This document shows positions 17,240-26,224 of a stretch of DNA of 35,949 nt, piece after piece. Location: assembly GCA_014874295.1 (NCBI GenBank), contig JACWAL010000015.1, positions 1 through 35,949 of the forward strand. Reading direction: 5' to 3'. Source of the stretch: Microcaldota archaeon (GTDB taxonomy: Archaea; Micrarchaeota; Micrarchaeia; Micrarchaeales; Micrarchaeaceae). The position numbers were made by a program, and so were the translations under genes. Every line of letters starts with the position of its first letter. Positions within the stretch are counted from its first letter, which is position 1. The notes under the pieces were generated by a model. The model saw only the letters and a list, made by a program, of their open reading frames with translations. It had not been told where the DNA came from and ran no database searches.

Positions 17240-18193
17240 ATGGCGACAAAACACGAGAGGGTATCAAACGTCGGAATCGTTGGAATGGGCGACATGGGCA
17301 GCGCGGTGGCGAACAACCTGATAAGGTCTGACATGCATGCCGTACTGTACAACAGAACGCACGAGAAGTGCGTGGGCTTCAAGGCAAGGCTCGACGCGCA
17401 GGCGCAACCGAAGGTCGAGATAGCGGGCAGCACTGAGGAGCTGTTCGTGAGGCTGCGAGCGCTAAACAGGGGCAGTAAGCAGGCGAATTCGGTTGTCTGG
17501 GCCATGCTACCAGCAGGGGCGATGGACGAGTTCATACTTGGCATACGGGGCTCTGCGATGGTGGGGGACATACTGATAGATGGCGCCAATTCCACATACT
17601 CTGCCGCAGTGGAGAACTATGAATACCTGGCTGGTGTGGGCGTACATTACCTTGATGTGGGGTTTGCGGGGGGACCAACCGACGCGAGGAACAGGACCGC
17701 CCGCCTGCTGGTAGGAGGGGAGGAGAAAGCCTACAGGGCTGTGGAGAGCGTGTTCAAGGCTGTCGCGGGAAAGGGCCACTACGGCCTTGTCGGCGGACCC
17801 GGAGCGGGGCAGCTGATCAAGGGGATAACTAATGCGGCATTCTACGCGAAACTCGCGATAGACGCAGAGATGTACGCTTACATGAGCGAGATTTGTAGCA
17901 TGACCCGAACATTAGGCGTCAACCAAGAAGAGACGTGCAGGCTCGTCAGCGAGATACCACACCTTACATACGAGTCAATGAAGGCAGGGGCAGATGCAAT
18001 GCTGAATGGGAAGCTTCCGGATGGAGTGCCGACACTGAAGGTTTCAGAGCAGGTGAAGGAGACCATCGAGGAAGCGATGATGTCCGGCATGGCCATGCAT
18101 GCCACAGAGTCGGTGCTCGACAGGTACGATGACCTCTCTGCGGTGGCGAAGAGGTTCTATGCCGCGATGAAGCACGCGATAACGGGACATTGA
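17240..18193 (+). CDS. 6-phosphogluconate dehydrogenase-like / beta-hydroxyacid dehydrogenase family
   Basis: VGIVGMGDMGSAVANNL Rossmann, LIDGANSTYSAAVENYEYLAGVGVHYLDVGFAGGPTDARN, GQLIKGITNAAFY. Confidence 0.9.
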   Translation: MATKHERVSNVGIVGMGDMGSAVANNLIRSDMHAVLYNRTHEKCVGFKARLDAQAQPKVEIAGSTEELFVRLRALNRGSKQANSVVWAMLPAGAMDEFILGIRGSAMVGDILIDGANSTYSAAVENYEYLAGVGVHYLDVGFAGGPTDARNRTARLLVGGEEKAYRAVESVFKAVAGKGHYGLVGGPGAGQLIKGITNAAFYAKLAIDAEMYAYMSEICSMTRTLGVNQEETCRLVSEIPHLTYESMKAGADAMLNGKLPDGVPTLKVSEQVKETIEEAMMSGMAMHATESVLDRYDDLSAVAKRFYAAMKHAITGH

Positions 18194-18312
18194 TAGTATC
18201 CAAGGACACGGCAAGGAAGACACAAGGGACAAGGCCTGGATTCCTCGCTGGACTGGACAGCGGCGATTACAGGATAGAGAGGAACGATGGCAAATTAAAG
18301 CCGCTTGTTTAA
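18190..18312 (+). CDS. Possible small ORF (40 aa) coupled to 6PGDH-like gene
   Basis: TTG start overlapping upstream stop; (M)IVSKDTARKTQGTRPGFLAGLDSGDYRIERNDGKLKPLV*. Confidence 0.35.
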   Translation: MIVSKDTARKTQGTRPGFLAGLDSGDYRIERNDGKLKPLV

Positions 18313-18364
18313 CGGCCTCCCCGCAAATGCTCCTCTTAATAAGATTTGCATCGCATAGTCCACC

Positions 18365-18799
18365 ATGCAAAACAAGCTCGGTGGATGCGAGTTCTGCGGG
18401 TTGCAGAAAGGCTCGGAGTTCATAGTCTATGAAGGCAAGGGTGCAATCGCCTTCCTCGATTTCAGACCTGTTTTCCCGGGGCACACGCTCGTCGCTCCGA
18501 GAAAGCACTACGAGACGATAGACGGGATGCCTGATGATGAGATAGGGCCATTCTTCAGAGAGGTGAAGGTCGTCGCAAGGGGCGTCGAGAAGGCGATGAA
18601 TGCCGATGGAGTATTCATCGCGATGAACAACAAGGTCAGCCAGAGCGTGCCGCATATGCATGTACATGTCATACCGAGGAAATTCCACGACGGCATGCAC
18701 GGCTTCTTCTGGCCAAGGGTGAACTATGCGAGTGACGAAGCGATGAAGGGTGTGCAAAAGAAGATAAAGGAAGCTATAAGCGAGATGGCAGGGCATTAA
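18365..18799 (+). CDS. HIT-family hydrolase
   Basis: CEFCGLQKG N-terminus, FPGHTLVAPRKHYETI, VPHMHVHVIPR catalytic HxHxH. Confidence 0.94.
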   Translation: MQNKLGGCEFCGLQKGSEFIVYEGKGAIAFLDFRPVFPGHTLVAPRKHYETIDGMPDDEIGPFFREVKVVARGVEKAMNADGVFIAMNNKVSQSVPHMHVHVIPRKFHDGMHGFFWPRVNYASDEAMKGVQKKIKEAISEMAGH

Positions 18800-18800
18800 T

Positions 18801-19504
18801 ATGTTGGAAGAAAAAGTGCACTTTAATGACTCAAAAAACCGCGTGCTATGCGGCATCCTTTCCATTCCAGATGCAAATCCAGGACTGCCCATCGTCATTC
18901 TCTGCCATGGGCTCAACTCCGACAAAAATAGCAATACGAACATAGCGCTAAAGGAGATTTTAGCGAGGAACAGTGTAATATCATTCAGATTCGATTTTTT
19001 TGCGCATGGGGAGAGTGAGGGAAACCCAAATGACAGGACAGTCGGTGAATTCGTTGATGACGTGCTGTGCGCGATTCTCTATCTGAAAAATAATAAATAT
19101 AGTAGGATTGGTATAATGGGCGCCAGCTTTGGAGGCATTGCTGCGGTGATTGCTGCATCAAAGACAGACAGCTTGAACTTCATGGCATTAAAATCCCCTG
19201 GAATGGGCAAGACATCGCGAAACATGTCAAACTATAAAGATGACTTTGAAAATAAATATGGTTCAATGCAGCAAGGAACATCAGCATACCAACCCTAATC
19301 GTGCATGGGACGGCAGACAATGATGTGGAAGTGGAACTTGGTATGGAACTTGCAGAATATATAAAAAGTAGCAGACTGGAAAAAATTGAGGGAGTAGATC
19401 ACAGATACACAAGGGAAGAGGATTTCAAGAAGATGATAGCATTAATATCTGATTTCATAATTGATAACATCAATGCACCAAAGCAAAAGGCATCGGAATG
19501 GTAA
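18801..19504 (+). pseudogene. Alpha/beta hydrolase, frameshifted/with internal loss
   Basis: Frame 1 (18801..19298) has HGLNSDK, GASFGG nucleophile elbow; frame 2 continues FNAARNISIPTLIVHGTADNDVEVELGMEL...GVDHRYT with catalytic Asp and His. Confidence 0.8.
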
Positions 19505-19508
19505 TATC

Positions 19509-19985
19509 ATGTCCATAAGGTACTGGGAGTTCGAGGATGCGGCGCTCAAGGAGAAGCTGAAGAATCCGAACGTCAAGGAGATAGCGAGGCTCTTCTTCGA
19601 CAACGAGACAGAGGCTTACAGGTTCTCTTACCTGCTGCTCGAGACCAAAAAGAGAGGAGAGCTCAGGCTCAAGGACGTGCCGGATTCAATACCGATAGCG
19701 ACGGCGAAGCGCTACCTCGACTACGCAGTGCAGATAGGTCTGCTGAAGCACGAGAGCAATGCATATTCCCTCACGGACAGGTACAGCAAGCCTTTCAGGA
19801 ATATGTCGACGTACATAAAGGAGTGGATGGAGAGTAAGGCAGAGGAGGACCTCAGCGTCGAGTTCGCGAACGCCAGGATAGTGAAGCAGAACAAGCGCGG
19901 AGGCAGAAAGCAGCCTGCCGCGCCTGCCCCCGCAGAGCAGCAGCCTGCCATGAAGCCCGCGCAACAGGCAGACGTCAAGGCGTGA
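19509..19985 (+). CDS. Winged-helix-like hypothetical protein with Pro/Ala/Gln-rich C-terminal tail
   Basis: MSIRYWEFEDAALKEKLKNPNVKEIARLFFDNETEAYRFSYLLLETKKRGELRLKDVPDSIPIATAKRYLDYAVQIGLLKHESNAYSLTDRY. Confidence 0.7.
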   Translation: MSIRYWEFEDAALKEKLKNPNVKEIARLFFDNETEAYRFSYLLLETKKRGELRLKDVPDSIPIATAKRYLDYAVQIGLLKHESNAYSLTDRYSKPFRNMSTYIKEWMESKAEEDLSVEFANARIVKQNKRGGRKQPAAPAPAEQQPAMKPAQQADVKA

Positions 19986-20002
19986 CCCGACGTATGCCTG
20001 TC

Positions 20003-20315
20003 TTATCTGTTATCGCCGCTCCCATGGAGGCGACCGCGCCTCGCACGGTCTGCTAGCTTCTCGACATTCTTTTCCGCTATGTGGCCGAAGCCGATGCCCA
20101 TATCTGTAGCTGTCTGCGAGAGATACCACAGGACGTCGCCGAGCTCTGAAGCCATGTCCTCCTTGTCAAGCGCTATCCCATCCCTGATTGTCTTTTTGTA
20201 CTTGTTCAGTGTCTCTCCTACCCCCTGCAAGGCCGATGAGCGGATACGTAGTCCTCGCCGTCTCTGGGTATATCGCTGTCTCTTTTGCCCTTCTCTGGTA
20301 TCCCTTGAAGTCCAT
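20003..20315 (-). pseudogene. MazG-like nucleotide pyrophosphohydrolase, frameshifted
   Basis: MDFKGYQRRAKETAIYPETARTTYPLIGLAG| frameshift at G5 near 20222 |VGETLNKYKKTIRDGIALDKEDMASELGDVLWYLSQTATDMGI. Confidence 0.8.
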
Positions 20316-20410
20316 ATTACCACTCCCAACAAACACTGCTTTGCCTTGAAAGGAGTATATAGCATCTGTTCGCTGCAGGAGTCTGGAATCCGCATTGTTT
20401 GGGATGCCGT

Positions 20411-21184
20411 TCACTCTAAGGAGAAGCGCACGTAGATAGGAAGATGGTCAGACACGTTCCTTCTTAGCACCTTGAATTCAGAAATCCGTATGCCCCTGGA
20501 TACGAACACGTAGTCCGTAAGCCCATACGAGCCCGGAAGCGCCAGGGAGTTCCTCGTCGTCTTGATTCCGTTCTCCTTCACGAGGTTTCTCATCTTGCGC
20601 TCGAACATCGCGACGCTCCTTGTGTCCTGCTTAAGGTTGAAGTCGCCGCACAGCAGCGCTGGCTCATTGAACCGGGAAAGCTCAAAAAGTGCTTTCTTGG
20701 ATTGCTGCAACCTTTCCTTGGTATCGAGGTAGTGGAGCGAGGGCTTCTGATTCGGGATGTACAGGCCATGCAGGTGCGCCACCACTGCGCGCTTGCCGTT
20801 CAGCCCTATTTCGGCATACTGCAACCTCGACCACGATTGCAGGTCGCGCCACTTCGGCTTGACCAGGATCGCGGAACCATCTGTAATGGTATCTATGCTG
20901 CCCCGCACGAACATCGACAGGAATAACCCAGTCCTGGTGTATGGTTCTGTGGTGTAAGCTTTGAAGCCCTTCAGCCGCGACTTTACTGCTTCATATGTGC
21001 CGTTGGTGAACTTTATCCTGTCGGGCATGCAGGCCAGCCCGTCGATGGTCTCCTGGAAGCAGAATATGTCCACGCGGCCGCGCATATCGGAAACGAACTT
21101 AAGGAGCCTACCAAGGTGCATTCCGCCCGCCATGTTGAGGGAGATTAGTCTGACTGTGTCTGTGCCCGCATTTTTTGCAGTCAT
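20411..21184 (-). CDS. Endonuclease/exonuclease/phosphatase (EEP) family protein
   Basis: SLNMAGG, FCFQETIDG, LLCGDFNL, GLTDYVFVS, NVSDHLPIYVRF. Confidence 0.88.
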   Translation of the reverse strand: MTAKNAGTDTVRLISLNMAGGMHLGRLLKFVSDMRGRVDIFCFQETIDGLACMPDRIKFTNGTYEAVKSRLKGFKAYTTEPYTRTGLFLSMFVRGSIDTITDGSAILVKPKWRDLQSWSRLQYAEIGLNGKRAVVAHLHGLYIPNQKPSLHYLDTKERLQQSKKALFELSRFNEPALLCGDFNLKQDTRSVAMFERKMRNLVKENGIKTTRNSLALPGSYGLTDYVFVSRGIRISEFKVLRRNVSDHLPIYVRFSLE

Positions 21185-21228
21185 CGTGTCGCCTCCAGGA
21201 TGCACTCTGACAGATAGCATTATTATCT

Positions 21229-22380
21229 CTATCTGTGCCATCCTGGTTTCGCTGCCTTCACTATCTCGATTATAAGCCTCTTCGTATCCTCCAATTCCAT
21301 TATGGTTACACTTTCCCTGTTAGAGTGTGGAAAACTGCCGCCCTTGCAGAGTCCGAGGACAGTATAGCCTTTCTGCGACAGCACATTTCCCTGTATCGTA
21401 GCGAACATCGTCGAGAGCGAGAACTTCAGGCCCGCATTCTTCGCTGCTGTTGAAGCGAGCCTCACTATCGCAGAATTCTCGGGCACCGAAAGCGGCGGCT
21501 CGGCGGATTCAGTGCTCCGCACCAGTCTGTATGCGCATCCAGTCTCCGCGCAGGCCCGGCGCACGGCGCCCTTCACCTCAGAGAGCTTCTTATCGATTCC
21601 GGCGCGGTCGAATGCCCTGACCTCTCCCTCGAGCAGTGCCTCTCCTGGTATTACGTTCAACTTTCTTCCACCAGAAATCCTTCCTATGTTGAGTATCCTT
21701 CCCTTTCCGTCCCTGCCGAGAGACGCGCGGGCGACTGCCATGGAGGCGGCCTTGACCGCATTAGCACCTTTTTCAGGATTCATCGCGGCGTGGGCTTCCC
21801 TACCGCGGATACGCACCTCGAACGCTTGGGTGCCCATGGCCCTGTTAACGAACCTACCAGGCCTGTCGGAACCATCGACATCGAACACGAAGTCGATATT
21901 CCTGTTTGTTTTAATGCACGTTGCACCCATCCTGCCGCTTTCCTCCCGCACGGTGAAGAGACACGTGAACTCTGGCAAGTCTTTGCGTCCCTTCAGTTCC
22001 TTGATTGCTTCGAGGAGTGCGGCAACACCCGCCTTGTCGTCCGACCCGAGTATCGTGGTGCCGTCGCTGCGTATGACACTGCCCTTTACCACGGGTCTTA
22101 TCGCCCTCTTGCCGTTCTCAACCGTATCGACGTGCGCCATAAACAGTAGCCTTGGGCTGCCGCTGCCAATCCTGGCAATCAGATTGCCTGAGTTGCTTCC
22201 CACTATCTTGCCGGCCGCGTCCATATGCGAATCGACCCCGAGGCTCGCGAGATACTGCTGTATATACTTCATGACATTGAGCTCGTTACCGCTGGGCGAC
22301 GGTATCCGCACCAGTTCCATGAAGATCTTTGCGGTCTTACTTTGTCCTGCGCCATTCGATGTAACGGCCACATCTATCAA
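21229..22380 (-). CDS. M20-family metallopeptidase (PepT-like)
   Basis: LLFMAHVDTVENG, ILGSDDKAGVAALLEAI, FTVREESGRMGA, GREAHAAMNPEKGANA. Confidence 0.92.
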   Translation of the reverse strand: MIDVAVTSNGAGQSKTAKIFMELVRIPSPSGNELNVMKYIQQYLASLGVDSHMDAAGKIVGSNSGNLIARIGSGSPRLLFMAHVDTVENGKRAIRPVVKGSVIRSDGTTILGSDDKAGVAALLEAIKELKGRKDLPEFTCLFTVREESGRMGATCIKTNRNIDFVFDVDGSDRPGRFVNRAMGTQAFEVRIRGREAHAAMNPEKGANAVKAASMAVARASLGRDGKGRILNIGRISGGRKLNVIPGEALLEGEVRAFDRAGIDKKLSEVKGAVRRACAETGCAYRLVRSTESAEPPLSVPENSAIVRLASTAAKNAGLKFSLSTMFATIQGNVLSQKGYTVLGLCKGGSFPHSNRESVTIMELEDTKRLIIEIVKAAKPGWHR

Positions 22381-22966
22381 CTTCGTCTGATCTATACAGG
22401 CCTTTCATATAGTAATATCTGTTCCTATAAATAAGGTCTTGAACTCTTGTGTTCTCGTAGCCGAGGCTCTTATACATTGACACCATCTTGCTGTTCTCGT
22501 CAGTCCTGCCGATGAAGATTGCATCTTGCATCATATTGAAGGCCTCGAACCTCTGCTCCATCAGCATGGTACCAATCCCCATTCCCCGGAACCCTGCGTC
22601 CACTGCAAGTTCATCGCCATAGATTATCGGACGCTTGTACAGCCATGATTGTGCCAGGAGGGCCTCTGCCAATTCCGGTGGGAATCTGCCTGGGCCAACC
22701 TGATACGCGACGCTGAACCCAACGACCCTTTCGCCATATGGATCGAACCCCTCCTTCTCCGGGTACGTGGTCGGCAATACGGCGATGGTGAAGCTCAGGT
22801 TTGCCTCGTCAAAATAGCCGTTTACTTCTTTCATTATGTCCTCAGTCGACCACTTTTCGAACCACGGCGGCTCGGCGAAAACCTTCGCGTATAGCGAAGC
22901 GAATCCATCGAAGTCGGTGTACGAGTACTCTCTCGCTACCACTAGCGTGCCATCCCTTCTCAGCAC
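22337..22966 (-). CDS. GNAT-family N-acetyltransferase
   Basis: GDELAVDAGFRGMGIGTMLMEQRFEAF...FIGRTDENSKMVSMYKSLGYENT. Confidence 0.88.
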   Translation of the reverse strand: MLRRDGTLVVAREYSYTDFDGFASLYAKVFAEPPWFEKWSTEDIMKEVNGYFDEANLSFTIAVLPTTYPEKEGFDPYGERVVGFSVAYQVGPGRFPPELAEALLAQSWLYKRPIIYGDELAVDAGFRGMGIGTMLMEQRFEAFNMMQDAIFIGRTDENSKMVSMYKSLGYENTRVQDLIYRNRYYYMKGLYRSDEVDRCGRYIEWRRTK

Positions 22967-23026
22967 CCTCTGGACCCGGCCAGAAGACTCAGTTCTCTCT
23001 ACTTTGGTTTTTTGTGTTCCAAGAAA

Positions 23027-23359
23027 TCACCTTTTAACATTATTGCCAGCCATGAGCGACAGTAGCAACAGCCCAAAGTTCGTTGCGCGGGGCATTCCCT
23101 GCGCGCAATCAATGAGGCCCAGCTCTCTCAGAGTTTTTGCACTGCTCTTTAAAGTCGAAAGCGGAACCCCTGTAGATTCGCTGATGCGAATCAGCATTTG
23201 AGTGATGCCGTAGCTATTCCTGATTACCCTTGAAAGGATGAGGATTTGGGTTTCGGTAAGTGCCCTCTTCAGCACGAGGTTCAGCGCTTCAGCATCGGCG
23301 ATGCTGACATCAAGGCGGAGACTTCCGCCGCGGCGTGTCGGCTTTGCATCACCATGCAC
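23027..23359 (-). CDS. Winged-helix transcriptional regulator-like protein
   Basis: LTETQILILSRVIRNSYGITQMLIRISESTGVPLSTLKSSAKTLRELGLIDCAQ. Confidence 0.65.
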   Translation of the reverse strand: MHGDAKPTRRGGSLRLDVSIADAEALNLVLKRALTETQILILSRVIRNSYGITQMLIRISESTGVPLSTLKSSAKTLRELGLIDCAQGMPRATNFGLLLLSLMAGNNVKR

Positions 23360-23421
23360 TCACACTAACAGTGGTTAATGTTGCAAATAATATATATCGC
23401 TTTTGGGCGAGGTTGTTCGAC

Positions 23422-23950
23422 CTACTTGAACCTCGCACTCTTCATCGCATGAAGGTCCTTGCCATACAACTTGTAGAGCCTGACCGCGCTTATGTTGCCC
23501 ATGGCCTTTCCTTCTATCCCGAGCTCCCTTATACAATTGTATACCTCCTTCGCTGCTACCCTCCACTTCCACGTAAGGAGGGATACGGGACCATGTGTTG
23601 ATGTCGACATTCGCGCCCTTGTAGACACAGGACTCACGCAGGTTCTCCTGATAATAGCGCTCTTTTATGAAGCTCGAGAATATCTGCGCAGCCTTCTCGA
23701 AGTCCTCTACGCCGGTCTCTATCTCCGTGGTGTTGCGCAGACCATTCCCTTTCCTGAACTTGTATGTCAGTGTGGATTTCTTGCCATCGGTGCGGATGCG
23801 CACGTAGTTGTCTTCCCCTTCCTTGTTGGAGAGGTTGAAGACGTACCTCTTGAGGAGGAACTTACCAACAAATTTTGCTTTCCTGGTCCTTAGGCTCTTC
23901 CTGAGTGACGGCACATCTATGCCTATGGCCTTCGTCTCTATCTCAAGCAT
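23422..23950 (-). pseudogene. CYTH-domain (adenylate cyclase class IV/ThTPase-like) protein, frameshifted
   Basis: MLEIETKAIGIDVPSLRK...DNYVRIRTDGKKSTLTYK...TWSRIPPYVEVEGSS| shift near 23555 |AKEVYNCIRELGIEGKAMGNISAVRLYKLYGKDL. Confidence 0.8.
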
Positions 23951-23960
23951 GTGCGCACGC

Positions 23961-24758
23961 TCAGGTAAGCAGCACTCCTCCATCGACGACAATCTGGCTG
24001 CCTGTCATGTACGATGACATGTCAGACGCGAGGAAGAGTGCGACTTTGCCGATATCATCGGGGTCTCCGAACTTCCCCATTGGTATCTTCTTCATGAATG
24101 CGTCCATCATCGCCTTTATGTCTACGCCGGCAGGCATCGTGCTCTGCTGCAGTTTCTGCGTTCCTGGGGTGGTTATGCCCCCTGGAGCTATGGCATTCAC
24201 GTATATCTTGTACTGTGCCAGCTCGAGCGCTATGTTCTTGGTGAAGCCCCACACACCGTGCTTAGACGCGTCATAGTGCGCCAACCCGATCATCGATGGG
24301 TGCAGCGCGTCGATTGACGTGACGTTTATTATCTTGCCTCCCCTGCCCTGCTTTATCATCTGCTGTGACGCGTACTTCGTGCACAGGAACACTCCGTTGA
24401 GGTTCACATCTATGACCTTCTGGAAGTCCTGGAGAGTCATATCCTTGAGCGGAATTTCCGGATAGATGCCGGCGTTGTTGACCAGTATGTCCAGGCCTCC
24501 ATAGGCATCTACCGTGCCAGAGATCATGTTCTTGACGCTCTCCTCGCCCGACACGTCGGTTGGTATGGCCATCGCTTTCCATCCGTTCGCCTTCAGCTTC
24601 TCGACTGCAACCCTGTCTTCCTCTGGGTTCTTGCTTGCCACGATGACATTCGCGCCAGCCTCAGCCAGCCTCGACGATATCCCGAACCCTATGCCTATCG
24701 CCCCCCCAGTGACTATCGCGGTCTTCCCCTTCAGATCTAGCAACTCATTGACCTTCAT
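23961..24758 (-). CDS. SDR-family oxidoreductase (glucose dehydrogenase-like)
   Basis: TAIVTGGAIGIGFGIS, NNAGIYPE, YDASKHGVWGFTKN, PGGITTPGTQ; start at 24758 (MKVNELLDLKGK). Confidence 0.93.
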   Translation of the reverse strand: MKVNELLDLKGKTAIVTGGAIGIGFGISSRLAEAGANVIVASKNPEEDRVAVEKLKANGWKAMAIPTDVSGEESVKNMISGTVDAYGGLDILVNNAGIYPEIPLKDMTLQDFQKVIDVNLNGVFLCTKYASQQMIKQGRGGKIINVTSIDALHPSMIGLAHYDASKHGVWGFTKNIALELAQYKIYVNAIAPGGITTPGTQKLQQSTMPAGVDIKAMMDAFMKKIPMGKFGDPDDIGKVALFLASDMSSYMTGSQIVVDGGVLLT

Positions 24759-24850
24759 CGAATCACGCAATAGCTTCCGATGCAACAAATAAATTAGTTG
24801 CGCTGCCGCACCGGCAGAACGCTTTTTAATATGCGGTGTGAATCGGCAGC

Positions 24851-26224
24851 ATGGCTGGCCCTGCCTCTGAGTCGCATAGCAGAAGCGCTACCGCACGGGA
24901 TGTCATCGCCAGGCTTAACAGGATACCTGTTTGGGCTTTCCCGCCGTCCTTCCTCGCGATAATAGGGATGGGGTACTTCTTCACGTTCTTTGACATAACC
25001 AACATCGGCTTCGCGATGCCAGCGATAGCTGTGCAGTTCGGGCTGACTGGATCGGAGAGTCTCTTCGTGGCGCTCGCCATAGGCCTGATAGGCTACATAT
25101 TTGGGTCCTATATAATCGGCACGCTCTCCGACAGGTACGGAAGGTTCAATATGATGCTCGTGACGATGGTGCTCATAGCGATAGGGTCGTTCGGCGATGC
25201 AGTCGCTACTAGCGTGATAACGCTCTCGCTGTGGAGGTTCGTGACAGGCATGGGTGTCGGCGCCGACCTCAACCTCGTGTCCACATACATCGGCGAGCTC
25301 GCACCGTCGAACAAGCGCGGCAGGATATCGATGTTGACGTTCCTGATAGGCATAGTTGGACAGTCAATAACGCCGTTCGTCGCTTTGGCGCTCGTGCCTG
25401 AGTTCGCGATAGGGTGGAGGCTCCTCTTCGCCATAGGAGGCATTGTGGCCGTGATTGCAATAGCTATGAGGTTCAAGCTCTCCGAGTCGCCGAGATGGCT
25501 TGCACTGCACGGCAGGATGAGGGAAGCTAATGCGGTGGTCACGAAAATGGAGGCATTCGCGAGGAAGAAGGTGAAGACGCTGCCGAAGCCCAAGCCGGGT
25601 GACGTGGACCTCTCGAAGGGCAGGTTTCCGACTTATTACTTGTTCAGGAGGCAATACGCGACCAGGCTGCTCATGTTCGCCTCGATGTGGTTCTTCTGGT
25701 ACATAGGCAACTATGGCTTCCTAGGAGACGCCGCAACGCTGCTGGCCGCGCAAGGTTTGACAATCGAGAACTCGATACTCTTCATAGCGGTGGGAGCTGT
25801 AGGTTATCCTGTGGGCGCGTTCGTCATGGCTAAAGTAGCTGACAGGTTCGAGAGAAAGTGGCTGATACTATGCGCCGCTGCAGTGTGGCTCGTTGGAATG
25901 GCGCTGATAGGCACCCTCTCGTCTTATTCCATAATGCTCGGCTCGTTCCTCGCCGCGCTCTCCCTTGGCCTGTATCTCCAGATAGCGTACACGTTCACGG
26001 CCGAGAGTTACCCGACAAGGGCGAGGGCCTCCGGCTTCGCCCTCAGCGACGGCATAGGCCACATAGGAGGTGCAGTTGGCGCGCTCGCGTTACCCATCAT
26101 GGTCTCTGCCTTTGGCTTTGGGGTGGCGTTCGCAGCCATAGGGGTAACAGGATTAGCTGCAGGGATCATTGCGCTCGCTGGCCCCGTCGCCTCGAGGCTG
26201 AGCCTCGAGGAAGTCTCCGCTTAG
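24851..26224 (+). CDS. MFS transporter (sugar/acid porter-like)
   Basis: 12-TM hydrophobic pattern; GTLSDRYGR, VADRFERKW, ESYPTRARASGFA. Confidence 0.93.
   Translation: MAGPASESHSRSATARDVIARLNRIPVWAFPPSFLAIIGMGYFFTFFDITNIGFAMPAIAVQFGLTGSESLFVALAIGLIGYIFGSYIIGTLSDRYGRFNMMLVTMVLIAIGSFGDAVATSVITLSLWRFVTGMGVGADLNLVSTYIGELAPSNKRGRISMLTFLIGIVGQSITPFVALALVPEFAIGWRLLFAIGGIVAVIAIAMRFKLSESPRWLALHGRMREANAVVTKMEAFARKKVKTLPKPKPGDVDLSKGRFPTYYLFRRQYATRLLMFASMWFFWYIGNYGFLGDAATLLAAQGLTIENSILFIAVGAVGYPVGAFVMAKVADRFERKWLILCAAAVWLVGMALIGTLSSYSIMLGSFLAALSLGLYLQIAYTFTAESYPTRARASGFALSDGIGHIGGAVGALALPIMVSAFGFGVAFAAIGVTGLAAGIIALAGPVASRLSLEEVSA

Noticed and set aside
18044-18943. 299-aa minus-strand ORF
   Set aside because: Antisense to 6PGDH-like and HIT genes with clear motifs; likely a GC-frame artefact
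20215-20230. Programmed ribosomal frameshifting at the G5 tract in the MazG-like gene
   Set aside because: No slippery heptamer/pseudoknot evidence seen; indel or decay is simpler
21512-22390. 292-aa plus-strand ORF
   Set aside because: Fully antisense to the M20 peptidase; Ser/Pro/Leu-rich translation typical of shadow ORFs
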